Shown piece by piece: positions 22,578-34,236 of a DNA stretch of 64,000 nucleotides. The notes under the pieces are model-generated. The model ran no database searches. It was not told the DNA's origin and saw nothing but the letters and a program-made list of their open reading frames with translations. Both the position numbers and the translations under genes were made by a program. Origin of the DNA: Voacanga thouarsii (lineage: Eukaryota; Streptophyta; Magnoliopsida; Gentianales; Apocynaceae); assembly GCA_026120185.1 (NCBI GenBank), contig JANUWF010001783.1, positions 1,891,001-1,955,000 of the forward strand. The letters are read 5' to 3'. Position 1 is the first letter of the stretch. Each line of letters begins with the position of its first letter.

Positions 22578-24382
22578 TGTTGGAATATATGCCCTGCAAT
22601 CCTATTTATCTGATGTAAATTCAATTAAATAAATAAAAAATTTATTCTAAAAAATTGTTTGTGTTTCTTTATTTTAATTTATGAACGATTTTGTGGGAAA
22701 AAGATCCATTGTGTTTAAGTAAGTGATCTATGTGAATGAAGGTCTTTTACAGTAACGTATGGATCATGGGTTACTTAGCACATTAACTTAATTATTAACC
22801 TGTTGATTAGAATGGGGATCTGATCAGAAAAAAAGTTATTGTACTATTAATTTCAAATGGGGAATAGCCTAGTTTTAGCCAGTGAGTAGTCCACTCACTT
22901 CATGGTATAAGCGTATTTGAAATATATAGAACTGGACCCGTAGTAGTAGTTCTGTTAAAGTACTAAAATAATAGAAACATAGACTACTACAACTACGATA
23001 TGGACTTGTACCCTATAGCTTGAATATGGGTTAGTAGTCTAGCGAAATTAGAAGCATATACTTTGATGTACTGTATGTGAGGTTTGATGCGTGTTTTTTA
23101 GTGTAGAAAATATTACTACAAGAACTTATGCTCCCACCTTACTTTACTCAAATCTTTATTGTTTAGCAAATAAAATAAGAAGAGAATAAAAAGGAAAAGT
23201 AAAGATAAACATATATATAACTCAAGGAGAAAATAATATGCAATTAGATAAATATTCTTGAAGACATGATCACGAATTACTCAGCAATTATCAAAATCAA
23301 CTATTATCTTGGCATCATGAAGGAAATAAAATAGAATCCAGTCTTTTCCCAACTCATGAACTCACTATCTTCTAGTCAATTTAGTAGATTTTTCAATCAA
23401 ATCAAAAGATGCATTAAACTCATTCCTCAACAATTACCTCTATACTCTAGGTGATAATGAACAAGAAATTAGCTAATAACCCCCTACTCAAGGAGAAATC
23501 AACTAATCTTTAATTACCTAAGTTCAATTCTAAACAGTTTTTCCCAATCCAATTATCATAACAAATAGAGAATTAACTTAGATTAAATTTTATCTAACTT
23601 TGTTTCCCAAGTCCATTAGACTGAAAATCAACTTCATCAACTCACCAAATAAAGCAAGTAATCAAAAACCAAGAATAACAATCAATTGATCAAAGAACAA
23701 AATTAATTCAAAATCATAAATCCAAGAATAATATCCAAATGAAATTAGAGAATTAAACTCATCATTGTTCAAGAAAAAGAAAAAAAAAAAGAAGAAAGAG
23801 ATAGGTACTTATAGACAAGCCTTTCAATTTCTAATGAAAACTCCTCCAAAATCAATGTTCCTTGAGTGATTTCTCTAGAGAAAACATTAATGGTAATGCA
23901 CTCTAAATTATTTATCTAAGCCTCCATGTGTGCACCCCTCTTACATACGTGAATGGACATTATTTATAACCACCAAGACTTTGTAAAAATTATAAAATAC
24001 AAAGAAGTAATTTCCTAAGAGTTTTTGGTCTATTGCACGAATTCAAGTCCACCAACTTAATTCACTGAGCTGATCTCGAGCCCCAGAGTCCATCTCTTTC
24101 TCTTCTTCAATCAAACCATGAAGCCATTAAGCCATTCTTTTGATTAAAGCCATGAAGCTAAAGCCATGTGTGAGCCATTTCTTTTTTCTCCTTTGATCGA
24201 GCCAAACTCGAGCCCAATTCTTCTTTTTTCTTGAATTCGGCTCACCCAAGCCACAAAGCCAAACCGAGCTACTTCCCAAGCCATGAAAACATTTCCCTTT
24301 TCTCTCTTCTATGAGCCACGAAGGTGATGACTTCCACTTTTTTTTCTTGCTAAGCCACGGCTTCCTCTTTTCTTTTACTAAA

Positions 24383-24462
24383 ATCGGCTCACCCGAGCCG
24401 ATCTCTTTTTTGTTCTTTGGTGAGCCACGGCTTGTCTTGTTGCATCCTCCCAAGGATGCAAC
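24383..24462. repeat. Perfect hairpins in B- 3' LTR
   Basis: 24383-24402 is ATCGGCTC, loop ACCC, GAGCCGAT. 24439-24462 has 10-bp arms GTTGCATCCT and AGGATGCAAC around a 4-nt loop. The first is perfectly kept in the other LTR (41754-41773); the second is kept there with shorter arms (about 41812-41829). Confidence 0.85.
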
Positions 24463-24921
24463 ACATCCTCCGAAGGCTACCTTCTCATTTTTTTTTTTCT
24501 TTTTGTTTTCTTGTTCTTTTGTTCAATGACCATGAACTTGGCATTACCTTTCTTTGTCTTCTTGTTAAGCCGCGGCTTCTCTTTGTTGAATCCTCCCAAG
24601 GATGGAATACATTCTCCCAAGGATGTTTATATATTTTACTCACAATTAGCACATGTGACTCTTCCACAGTTGTGTTGTTTTGTTTTAGCTGATCTCAGTT
24701 TTCTCTATTTTTCGTTCATTCTCCAGACTTGGCCTAGCGCTAGGTCAAGCTTCTTGGCCTGGTGCTGGGTCTTCACTAGAACTTCTCTAATTTTACTCCA
24801 AATTCACCTATTTTCACATAAAGTATTAGAAAAAAAAATTCTATACATGAATTATCAAACAGGAAGGAATATGACTAGTTATTATATCAGATGTATCACA
24901 AAATATCCTCAAGTAACTAGG

Positions 24922-26840
24922 TGATAGGGGTTAAAAGCATCGTTATTTTCCTAGTTATTTGAGGCTAAATTGAGACATTCTTAATACAATAACTAGTCAT
25001 ATTTCTTTTTATTTGATATTTTCTTATAAAATTACTTTTTTGTAATTTGATATAAAAATAGGTGAAATTTAGAGCTAATTGTGTATTTTTCTAGTCCGGT
25101 CCTCTACTGGAAGAACAAAGGAAATCGGAAGAAATTGATGGAATAGAGAAGGTGCAATTGGAAATTGGAGAGGAAAAGGAGAAAAATGGCTAAAGGAAGC
25201 CACGGCTCGGTCACGGTTTCACCAAAGGAAATAAAAGCAACAACAATAAAAGGAAGAATTGATTTCGGTAGGCCAAAGAACAAAAGCAAGAAGAACAAAA
25301 GAAAGCAAGGCAAAGAGAAAAGTCAACAAAAACGGCAAGTAAAAGGACAAAAGGAAGAAATTGGATTTCGGGTGGCTTAGCTCAATTGAAGCAATGCAAG
25401 GAAAACGGCTAATTTCAGCCGACAAAACAACAAAAGAAGAAATTGGAATTCGATAGCTTGGTGTGCAGCTCGTTGGCTCATTGAAGGTGTGCGGCTTGGT
25501 GGTGACTCAATTGAGCCGATGCAAGACAAAAACAGAGATTTCGTTAGCTCGAATTATCATGGCTCAATTGAAGGAGATTTCAACGATTTTCGGCTGGCTC
25601 AATTAAAGAAAATCAAATTGAAGTCAATTTTAGCAATTTCAATTCAATGAAAAGAATGTCTTCATCACAAAACGACAAAGAAGACTTCAACTTCTCAATT
25701 TCACAATTAAGGCGGTGGATTTCTTCCTTTATTTTATTTTTATTTAGATTTTATTTGGACCATTACTAATCCTTTTTGGTTTTGGATTTTTAGGACATTA
25801 CTTCTTCTTTACTTAGGATTCTTTTAGGAATTTTGTAAGCTTATAAGTAAAGGCCAATTACCTTAGAAAAGGGAGGGGGGGGGCACAATGTAGAGACTTG
25901 GACATATTTTTTAGAGTGCCATCATCAATATTTTATCTAGAGGAATTACTCAAGGAACATTAATTCTTGGAGGAGTTTTCATTGGAAATTGAAAGGTTTG
26001 TCTATGAGTAGTTACCTCTTTCCTTTGTTTTCTTTTTCTTGAACAATGATGATTTTAATTCTTTAATTTTATTTAGATATTATTCTTCGATTTATGATTT
26101 TGAGTTAATTTACTTCTTTGATTAATTTATAATTTTTCCTTGGTATTTGATTACTCGTTTTATTACGAAATTAAATAATTAATTCTTATTGTTAACTTTC
26201 TTGAAAAAGAGGTTGATAATGGTTTTAAGATAATTAATTTCATATTTGTTGTTTCTTAACTCGCTTCAAAAAGAGATTAATTGTTTATAATGTTGGTAAT
26301 CAAAGGATAGTTGATGATTGCTAGAATATGGATTCGTTGACTAATTTCATGCTTTAGATGGCCTAGAATATAGGGGTTTATATGATGATTGATTTTAATG
26401 CATCTTTTGGATAAGTTAGTCTAGACAGAATATGTTTACTAATTTAAACAGAAGGTAGTGATTCCATGGTTTGCAACCAAAGTGGATCTATGTTAAATCC
26501 TTCAAAAGACCAAGATAAAATTGATTGTAATAATTGCTAAGTAATTTATAGTCACGTTTTCAAGAATATTTGTCTAATTACATATTTTCACATCCTTGAG
26601 TTGTGTATATTTATTTATTTTTCTTTTTATTCTTTTCTCACTTTATTTGGGTCGGTTAAACAATGAAAGAAAATTGATTAGTGTATTCCTTTGGGGATCG
26701 ATACTCGTTAATTTCCTATACTATACTTGCAATGAGCATACTTGCTCACATGTGCAATTTGGGATTAATGTTTTAATTAAAATTTGATTAAGGGATGGAC
26801 TTAAAATTGATGATTTTATATACTCAAAACTTACGCATCA
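24922..26840 (+). repeat. 5' LTR of B+ (1919 bp)
   Basis: TGATAGGGG to TTACGCATCA, followed by the PBS. Contains several GGCTCAATTGAAG-like words between about 25377 and 25610 where the B- LTR has GGCTCACC/GAGCC hairpins, a G-run (25871-25883), and a 3' region homologous to the E1 LTR (190-597). The ORFs at 25104-25425 are low-complexity. Confidence 0.88.
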
Positions 26841-26846
26841 AGTTTT

Positions 26847-26946
26847 TGGTGTCATTGCCGGGGATTAGGATATTTTTCTATTTCCTCATGGAGGTGTTTT
26901 TGAAAAACTTGATTTGGTATCAATTTTTTGGTGCCGTTGCCGTGGA
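26847..26946 (+). promoter_or_regulatory. Two consecutive tRNA-Asp-type PBS copies in B+
   Basis: PBS 1 at 26847-26864 is TGGTGTCATTGCCGGGGA, in the normal place after the LTR. PBS 2 at 26929-26946 is TGGTGCCGTTGCCGTGGA and is followed by an A-type leader (GAACAATATCATGAAAG). Both match the tRNA-Asp complement with two or three changes. The second copy marks a junction with an A-NA-like leader. Confidence 0.85.
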
Positions 26947-27464
26947 ACAATATCATGAAAGTTTGAATTTTGTTTATATAACCATATTAATGTATTTATA
27001 TGTAAATATGTAAATATGTATATACGTTCCTTGTATGAATAAGTCCCATATTTTTTTTGTTTGTATAATTGTATTTTAATTTCACTATATGTTGTAAATA
27101 TATCAATAGGTAGATACATGTTAATAATAACTATATTGTCTTTGTATGTTTGTATATATTGTATATTTAGTTATTTAATTTTACCAACCTAATGTTAACA
27201 TGTAATATGTGTACTAATTGTATTTTTAATTTGATGTTTTTTACATCTATAACTTTGAGTCAATGCTAATTCTTTTTATTTTTAGGTTTAGACTTTTGCT
27301 AACACGATATTTTAGATGGACTAAATTTATTTTATTTTTTATTTTTTATTTATTTACAATGTTTAATTTTAGTTTAATATTTAATTTATGAATTCTTGTT
27401 TTAAATGTACCGTGGCCATGCATTCAATTAGGATAGTTTTTAGTTATTTAAAAAAAAATTCCGG
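26947..27464 (+). other. A-type leader inside B+
   Basis: Aligns with 2157-2640 of A-NA, including TATACGTTCCTTGTAT and the ATGTACCGTGGCCATGCATT segment (about 27407). No continued ORF. Supports a recombinant origin of the B+ interior. Confidence 0.7.
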
Positions 27465-27633
27465 GGCCAGAGTTGACTTAGCGCCAGGCCAAAAAATGGC
27501 CTGGGCATTGGTCCAACTCTGCCCAATAGCAACAAAAAAAAAAAAAAAAGTCAGAGCTTACTTAGCACCAAGCCAGAAAATAGCCTAGGCACCGGGCCAG
27601 CTCTGCCCAACAGTACCCATACCAAAAAAAAAA
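27465..27633 (+). repeat. Two tandem ~85-bp GC-rich units with poly-A tails
   Basis: 27465-27548 and 27549-27633 both read GCCAGAG/GTCAGAG, TTACTTAGC-CCA, GCC...AAATGGCCTG-like, CAACTCTGCCCAA-like, then an A-run. About 80% alike by eye. The words CTCTGCCCAA and GGCC recur. Confidence 0.75.
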
Positions 27634-27892
27634 AAAAAGAAAGAAATTCCTTATTCGTTTTTTCCTTTACCCTTTTTCCTTTTCTTCCCAATTTTTTCCT
27701 ATTTTGTCTTTTTCTTCTTGTTTGCTTTTTCTTTGGTTTTCTTGTTTGTTTCTTTTGTTTATCTTGTTTCTTCTATTTCTCTTTCTTCTTTGATTTTTTT
27801 CCCTATTCCCCTAGAATGATCCTTTCATTTCTCTGTTTTTTACTCATTTCCTTCGTATTCGTCTTCCCCTTCTTCTTCTTCTTCACATTGAT
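27634..27892 (+). other. Pyrimidine-rich tract in B+ interior
   Basis: T/C-rich, ending in CTTCTTCTTCTTCTT and CACATTGAT before element A. No gene. Confidence 0.6.
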
Positions 27893-30800
27893 TGATAGGG
27901 GCTAAATTAGTCATATTTTTCTAGTTATTTGAGATTCTTTTGTGATACATTTTGTTCAATAACTAGTCATATTCCTTCATATTTGAGAGTTTACCCTTGG
28001 AAAGGTATTATGTGCATTATTTCAGATTTTAAGGGTAAAACAAAGCAAAAACGTCGCAAAACAGAATAGAGGCAGCACCGGCCAGGATAGAGGAGTCAGC
28101 ACCGGCCATACGCTGGTGGCATAAATTTCGAGGCGACAAAAAATTATTAAACTAGACCGAACAGAACCAAACGGCGCCGGCTCCAGTAGCCAAGGTGGCG
28201 CCGGCTGCACTCTGGACAACATTGCGTGGAAATCAAGAAAAAATCGGCGAACAACTGGAGAAACAGAACACAACGGGTGCTAGCTCCAGCAGCCTAGGCA
28301 GCGTTGGCTGTGCCCTGAGGAAAAGACAGGATCTTGATTTTTCACGCGATTTTTGATAATCTATGGAGTTTTAGTATCTTCCTACTTCTACTCGGCCAAG
28401 AACCTTACACTAACGAGTTCAGGCACTTCCTAAGCCTATAAATAGATGAAAAATACAAGAGAAAAGCAGAGAATTCATTGATCATCATAAAACATCGCTC
28501 AAATCAAAGGAGGAATTCTCTAATTCAAAGAGGGTTGTGCAAGAAGGTCTTCAAAGGAAGAAGAATGAGACTTGTCTGTGAGTTCTTTCTTTTACTTTGT
28601 TTTCTTTTTCTTGAACATGTTGGGGATATGCCTTAAAGTCAATTTGTACTTATACTATTGTCGTTATGTTTTATATAATAATATGAGGCTTTCCTTTCCA
28701 TGAATAGTGCGTTTTGTTTTGTGGTCATCAAGTACGTGACTTGATAGTAAAACCCAACAATGAATACAATGACTATTCTAAATCTGTCCCTGATCATTTA
28801 TTATTATTGGAACAATAATAAATTAAGATTAGTATGTTTGTGACTGGATGGCTATATTTTACTGGTCATGGATATTTGTGATATCAAGTCAAAACATAAA
28901 TAAATGTTAGAGAACATTGTATTGGATATGACCCACTGTGAGAGTACTTCATGGAACATGTCATAAGTACTTTCTAGCCATAATAATATTAAAAGTCCTT
29001 TGACCTAAATTCATCATAGTTTCCTACTTGATAAATTATATATTTTGACATTATCTAAAGTTGTCTTTAATTAGATAATAAATTAGACTACTATTGGATA
29101 TAGAATAAATCGAGGAGAGGAATATAATTGATTGTGAAGGAATTTGTCCCTCTCAATTATGGGAGAGATATCCATGGGGCCCTTGATAAGTTAGACTGTT
29201 AAAATGCATGGTCGTGCTCAAATATATCAATCTAAGATATTGATATCATTTGTTTGAACAGTCTTCTATGAAATCAAGAAATAATTGATTGAGCTTAATA
29301 AGGATGACATGCTCCATGCCTTATGCTTAATCTGGATATCATGTGACAAAAAGACTAAATATAAAATTATGGTTTGGTTCAAAGAGATCACCGATCTTCA
29401 TTTAACCCGGATAGTTATAATTTTTTGCTAGAAACCGCTTATAACTTGTGGGCCATTTAAATATGATTTGGGCACACTGCCAGTGTTAAATGAACCTATA
29501 GGGTCATACAATAAGCGGACTTGTTAGGTTATTTTCTGGTAACTGGATTCGATGAATCTGGAAACATGTCTAAGTTAATCGAAATTAGAAAATCTACCAG
29601 ATACAATGAATCTGGAAATATGTCCACATTCGATGTATCTGAATGATATCCAGATTATAAGAATCTGACTCGGTAAATTAATTAGTTAAATTACCGAGAT
29701 AATGGCAGAATGTTATCGTATCAGTTTTAATTTAATTTAATTTAATTTAAAATACGATAAGATATTATTAGAGTTGGACTTTAAGAGGTTTGGGTGGGTT
29801 TTTAAGAAAAACCCTAGCCGTCTTCTTGGGTGTGACAATTTTGTTGTAAAATTCGTGTCTTCATCTACTAGAAAAATAAGCCTTTCAAAGCCCTAGGCGC
29901 TAGCACTCCCCGGGGGACGAGTGAGTTCGTGGTGTGTATCCGATAGAGGATGTTCGCACAACTGCAGTGTCTGGTGATCGTTCGGGTTGCACGCACAGCA
30001 GCACAATCGGAACTGAAGGATATCGATTACACATAACAGAGGTAAATCTGCAAACCTATGATCTTCTTAATCGTTTACTTGGATCCTCAGAAGGGATTCG
30101 TGGATGTTTTTCGCATTTAGGAGTCCACAAATACTAACAAAACAATGATATATTAACCGTTTTATTGTAATTTAACATTGTTTTAGGTATTCTTGATTTT
30201 TAGAGTTATTTGATCTTTTGATTAATTGGTTGTTTTTCTTGGTATTTAATTACTTTGGCGTATTACGAGATTAGTTGATTGTTTCTTTTCATTAACTTGC
30301 TAGACCAAAGAGGTTGATGATAGTTGCAATTGATTAATTTCATATTTATTGGTTGTTAACTTGCTAGAGCAAAGAGGTTAATTGCTAAGGATTGAGTAAT
30401 TAAAGGTTAACTGCTGTCTGCCAGACCAAGGATTCATTAATTAATTTCATGCTTTAAATTTGCCAGACCAAGGAAAATTAATCAAGGATTGTGTTTAATG
30501 TGTTTTTTGGATGAATTAGTTGAGATAGACCAAGTAATGCTAATTTGTCTAGAGGATAGTGATTTTACGGATTAACCAAAGAAGTGAATCTATCTTAATC
30601 CTTTATGGTGCCAAGGAAATAATTAATTATAATAATGATTGGGTACTTTAAGATCATATTTGTCAAAATAATGGTTTAAGTTACATATTTCTCCATCATT
30701 GACATGTATATATTTTTATTTTTTTTATTTTCTTTTATTTTATTTTTCACGTTATTGAGCCGGTTAAACAATGAAAGAAAAGGGATTAATGTCTACTTAT

Positions 30801-30952
30801 TATTTGAGGATCGACACTCGTTTGAACCCTATGCTATATTAATGATGAGTACGCTTGCTCATATATGTAATTTGAGGTTAACGTTTTAATTTAAAATTGA
30901 TTGGAAATGTGCTTATTTTTATATGATTTTTATACCCAAATAATACGCATCA
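27893..30952 (+). repeat. 5' LTR of element A, interrupted by a solo LTR
   Basis: TGATAGGGGCTAAATTAG to CGCATCA. Removing 28618-30139 and one TSD leaves 1533 bp, the family length. GC motif cluster at about 28073-28311, TATA-like box near 28438, AGACCAA series at about 30303-30535. Confidence 0.92.
28618..30139 (+). mobile_element. Solo LTR (1522 bp), innermost insertion of the nest
   Basis: Starts TGTTGGGGATATGCC and ends CTAACA, so termini TGTTGG/CTAACA form a short inverted repeat. Flanked by GAACA (28613-28617) and AAACA (30140-30144); the uninterrupted A LTR at about 38205 reads TTCTTGAACAATGATAT, confirming the empty site. No PBS, PPT or coding domain. It contains a (TTTAA)n run near 29730 and a short direct repeat (CGATGAATCTGGAAACATGTC-like at 29547 and 29601). 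Termini suggest copia type. The ORF at 29934-30137 is incidental. Confidence 0.85.
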
Positions 30953-30958
30953 AGTTTT

Positions 30959-30976
30959 TGGCGTCATTGTCGGGAA
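30959..30976 (+). promoter_or_regulatory. Primer binding site, tRNA-Asp type (element A)
   Basis: TGGCGTCATTGTCGGGAA, the family PBS with four changes, all C to T or G to A. Located six bases after the LTR end. Confidence 0.88.
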
Positions 30977-31201
30977 ACAATAGCATGAAAGCTTGGATTT
31001 TGTTGATTTAACCATGTAAATATGTAAATATGTATAATATTTCTTTTCACAAAAAGGTGCTATCTTTTGTATCTTGTGTGTATCTTGTATACCCTTGTAA
31101 CCTAACCTACTAACTTTGACTAACGTTTACTAACGTTGTAATATTTTAATTTTGTTTTAATCATGAATTTCGTATCTAACTCGCTTCTATGTTCAGGAGA
31201 A

Positions 31202-31780
31202 ATGGCGAATTAGAATCGAAGGAAGTTTAAGAAGGGGCAGTACTCCCATTACACTTCGAAGATAACACGTGCAGTCCTAGAATCAGCAAAGCTCAAAACC
31301 ATAATTAGGAAATTTGTTGTTCATGTCACAAGGTGTTTCCAAGAAATAGATTCCATATTTGAGAAGTTCGAAGCGATAATCCGCAATATAGAACAACAAA
31401 TCTGGTTTTTGACCGATATGGTGTTAAAATCCACAGAACTAGCACTATTAGGTAAAGAGGAAATAGCTGTTGTCACGTTACGAAGTGGGAAAAAGTTGCT
31501 AGTTCTTATAGTTTGCAACCGGCGCCGGCTGGAGGAAGAGAACCGGCACTGGCTATCCGGTAAACCCAAGACCAAGCAACCCAGAACTAAACCGGCACCA
31601 GCCAAAGCACTAGAACCAGCGTCGGCTATCCCCTGTCCATCCCCCGAAAATCCTACTTTTCAACCTAAAATACCGTACCATACCCGTCTACATAAAGCCC
31701 GAAAAGATGCCCAATTTGATAAATTCCTTAAGATATTCAAACAACTGCTATTAACATCCCACTCAGTGAAGCTTTAATCC
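31202..31780 (+). pseudogene. Shortened gag remnant of element A
   Basis: One frame from ATG at 31202 (stop at codon 4) runs to 31777. It has a basic start, a helical segment with FEKFEAIIRNIEQQ, the conserved VVTLRSGKKL motif found before protease in Athila-like elements, a Pro/Ala/Lys linker, and HKARKDAQFDKFLKIFKQL. A one-base frameshift near 31748 separates it from protease (INIPLSEAL continues in the next frame). At about 190 codons it lacks most of the capsid core expected for this group, so a large deletion is likely. Confidence 0.8.
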
Positions 31781-32580
31781 ACATGCCCAAATATGCCAAA
31801 TTCCTCAAAAGCATGCTCGTCAACAAAACACGATTAGAAGAGTTGTCCACAGTAGTCCTCAATGAAGAATACTCAGCCATCTTGCAGGACCAACCGAATT
31901 TGCCATATAAAGAAAATCTAGGGAGTTTCTCTATCCCATGTTTAATTGGCACTCTTCATTTATGTAATGCATTGGCTGACCTAGATGCTAGCATTAATTT
32001 ATTTCCAAATAAAACATTTAAAAAGCTAAGCCTAGGAGAACCACAGCCCACTAGGATGAGCATTCAACTCGCGGATAGATCTATCAAACATCCTAGGGGT
32101 ATAATAGAAGACGTGTTGGTAAAAGTGGATAAATTCATATTTCCAGTGGATTTTGTTATTTTTGACATGGATGAAGATTCCAAAGTCCCTTTAATCCTAG
32201 GTAGAGCTTTCCAAACTACATCAAAAGTATTGATTGATGTTTATAGGGGGAGGTTGACACTTAGGGTTGGGGATGAGGAGGTAGTCATTCAATTCTACAA
32301 GAGCATGAGATACCCTTTGTCTTCTGATGATTCTTGTTTAAGAGTTGATATTATTGACGAACCTATTTTTGAGTTGATGCAGGAATCTATTGAGAAGGAA
32401 TTGATGGAAACATCAATGGCGTATTCGGAGGAATTTCACAATGAGGATGGGATGAAGAAGCTGGCAATTGAGAAAAGCAGCTTCGGGAGAATGAAATTAT
32501 ACGTAGAAGATCCTCCTGAATTGGACCTAAAAGACCTGCCTGAGCATTTGGAGTATGTGTGTCTTATCAGAAGGGCGTAA
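31745..32580 (+). pseudogene. Aspartic protease of element A
   Basis: Open frame 31783-32580 (265 codons); the domain begins just upstream past the frameshift. MPKYAKFLKSMLVNK is followed by FSIPCLIGTLHLCNALADL, then DASINLFP in place of the usual DLGASINLMP, so the active-site Gly is Asp. LADRSIKHPRGIIEDVLVKV, VDFVIFDMDED and VPLILGRAFQTT (the second conserved protease block) follow. It ends near LEYVCLIRRA, the junction to RT. The longest intact frame in the window, probably inactive because of the Gly change. Confidence 0.88.
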
Positions 32581-33475
32581 ATTGCATGTGATCATTACCA
32601 AGGATCTCAATACAGACCAAAAGACCAAATTGGTAAGTATGTTGGGAAAATATAAGGAAGTGATAGCTTGGAAGATCACAGATATTAAGGGCATTAGCCC
32701 TCCTTTTGCACGCACAAGATCTTGATAGAAGAAGGTGCAAAACCCGTAGTGTAACCCCAACGTAGGTTGAACCCGATATGAGTGAAGTGGTAAAAGATGA
32801 GGTGGTTAAGCTCTTAGATTCAGGCATCATTTACCCTATTTCTGATAGTATTTAGGTAACCAAAGAAGGGAGGAATGACAGTAAGTCCCAACGATAAAAA
32901 TGAGCTAGTCCCTATGAGATTGGTCACGGGTTGGAGGTTTTGCATAGACTATAGGATGCTAAACAAAGCCACTAGGAAAGATCACTTCCATCTCCCTTTC
33001 ATTAACTAAATGTTGGAAAGGTTAGCCGGACATAAGTATTATTATTTCTTGGATGGGTTTTATGGCTACCTACAAATCCCCATAGCTCCGAAAGACCAAG
33101 AAAAAATCACTTTTATAGGTCCATATGGTACTTTTGCATATTGTTGGATGCCATTTAGTTTTTGAAATGGTCCCAGAACCTTCCAAATGTGCATGACAGC
33201 TATATTTGTAGGATTCGTAGGGGACATCATGGAGGTATTTATAGATGATTTTTCAGTCTTTGGTGATTTATTTAACTTGTGCTTGTCTAATCTTGAAAAA
33301 GTACTAGTAAAGTGTGAAGAGACTAACCTTTTGCTCAATTGGGAAAAATGCCACTTTATGATGTAAGAAGGTATTGTGTTGGGGTATAAAATCTCAAGGA
33401 AGGATATGGAGGTTGATAGAGCAAAAATTGAAGCAATTGAGAAGCTACCCCTCCTACTTCTGTGAAAGCAATAAG
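32581..33475 (+). pseudogene. Reverse transcriptase of element A
   Basis: Recognisable with stops and frame breaks: VIITKDLNTDQKTKLV, DIKGISPPFARTR (about 32680-32720), VTGWRFCIDYRMLNKATRKD (about 32923-32985), LPFIN, MLERLAGHKYYYFLDGFYGY, PYGTFAY, and the catalytic box EVFIDDFSVFG at about 33232-33264. Then NWEKCHFM, EGIVLGYKIS and AIEKL. The FIDD box keeps both Asp residues. At least six stops and frameshifts. Confidence 0.88.
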
Positions 33476-34044
33476 AAGCTTCCTTGGTCATGCAGGTTTT
33501 TACATGAGATTTATCTTAGATTTCTCAAAAGTTTCCAAACCTCTTACTTCTTTACTTGAAAAGGATGCTGTGTTTAATTTTGATGAAACATGTCTCATGG
33601 CATTCACCTTACTTAAAGAAAAGTTGATTAATTCACCTATTTTAATTGCACCTGATTGGTTTCTTCCCTTTGAACTAATGTATTATGCAAGTGATTTTGC
33701 AGTTGGTGCAGTACTGGGTCAAAGGCAGAATAAGCATTTACAACCTATATACTATGCAAGAAAGACTTTAATAGATGCACAAGAAAACTACACAACAACA
33801 GAGAAAGAATTGCTTGCCATAGTGTTTGCCTTTGATAAATTCCGTTATTATCTTATTTTGTCCAAAGTCATTTGTGTATACGGACCATTCAGCCCTAAAG
33901 TACCTACTAACCAAACATGATTCCAAACCAAGATTGATAAGATGTGTTCTATTATTGCAGGAATTTGATTTGGAGATTAGGGACAAAAATGGTGCAGAGA
34001 ACTTGGCTATGGATCACTTGTCAAGATTGGACAATCTGAATTAG
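33462..34044 (+). pseudogene. RNase H of element A
   Basis: 33462-33920 reads IRSFLGHAGFYMRFILDFSK, LLEKDAVFNFDETCLMAF, LPFELMYYASDFAVGAVLGQ, and [20 protein letters not shown]. The catalytic Asp of the usual CDAS motif is Tyr (YYAS). A frameshift near 33873 moves the rest ([40 protein letters not shown]) to the frame ending 34044. Confidence 0.9.
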
Positions 34045-34236
34045 GAATCATTGATCAAAGAGGACATCAATGATGCCTTCCCAGATGAGCAACTCTTGTT
34101 CATAGAAGGTGAGATGCAAACCACTCATTGGTTCGCCGATTTTGCTAATTACTTGGTTGCAGGAATTGTTCCAAACACTCTTACAATGTAATAAAAGAAG
34201 AAATTCCCCTCCGAAGTAAGGCATTACTTGTGGGAA

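Noticed and set aside
24127..24924. Cluster of overlapping ORFs on both strands (up to 137 residues)
   Set aside because: They lie wholly inside the B- LTR, which has repeated GGCTC/GAGCC words and T-runs; the frames are not kept in the other LTR copy.
25871..25883. G-run as a G-quadruplex
   Set aside because: A single G tract with one A; no series of four separated runs.
29934..30137. 67-residue ORF in the innermost solo LTR
   Set aside because: Inside an LTR, without homology; CpG-rich sequence simply has few stops.
31321..31605. Minus-strand ORF opposite gag of element A
   Set aside because: Shadow of the gag frame, whose plus-strand reading carries the recognisable VVTLRSGK motif.
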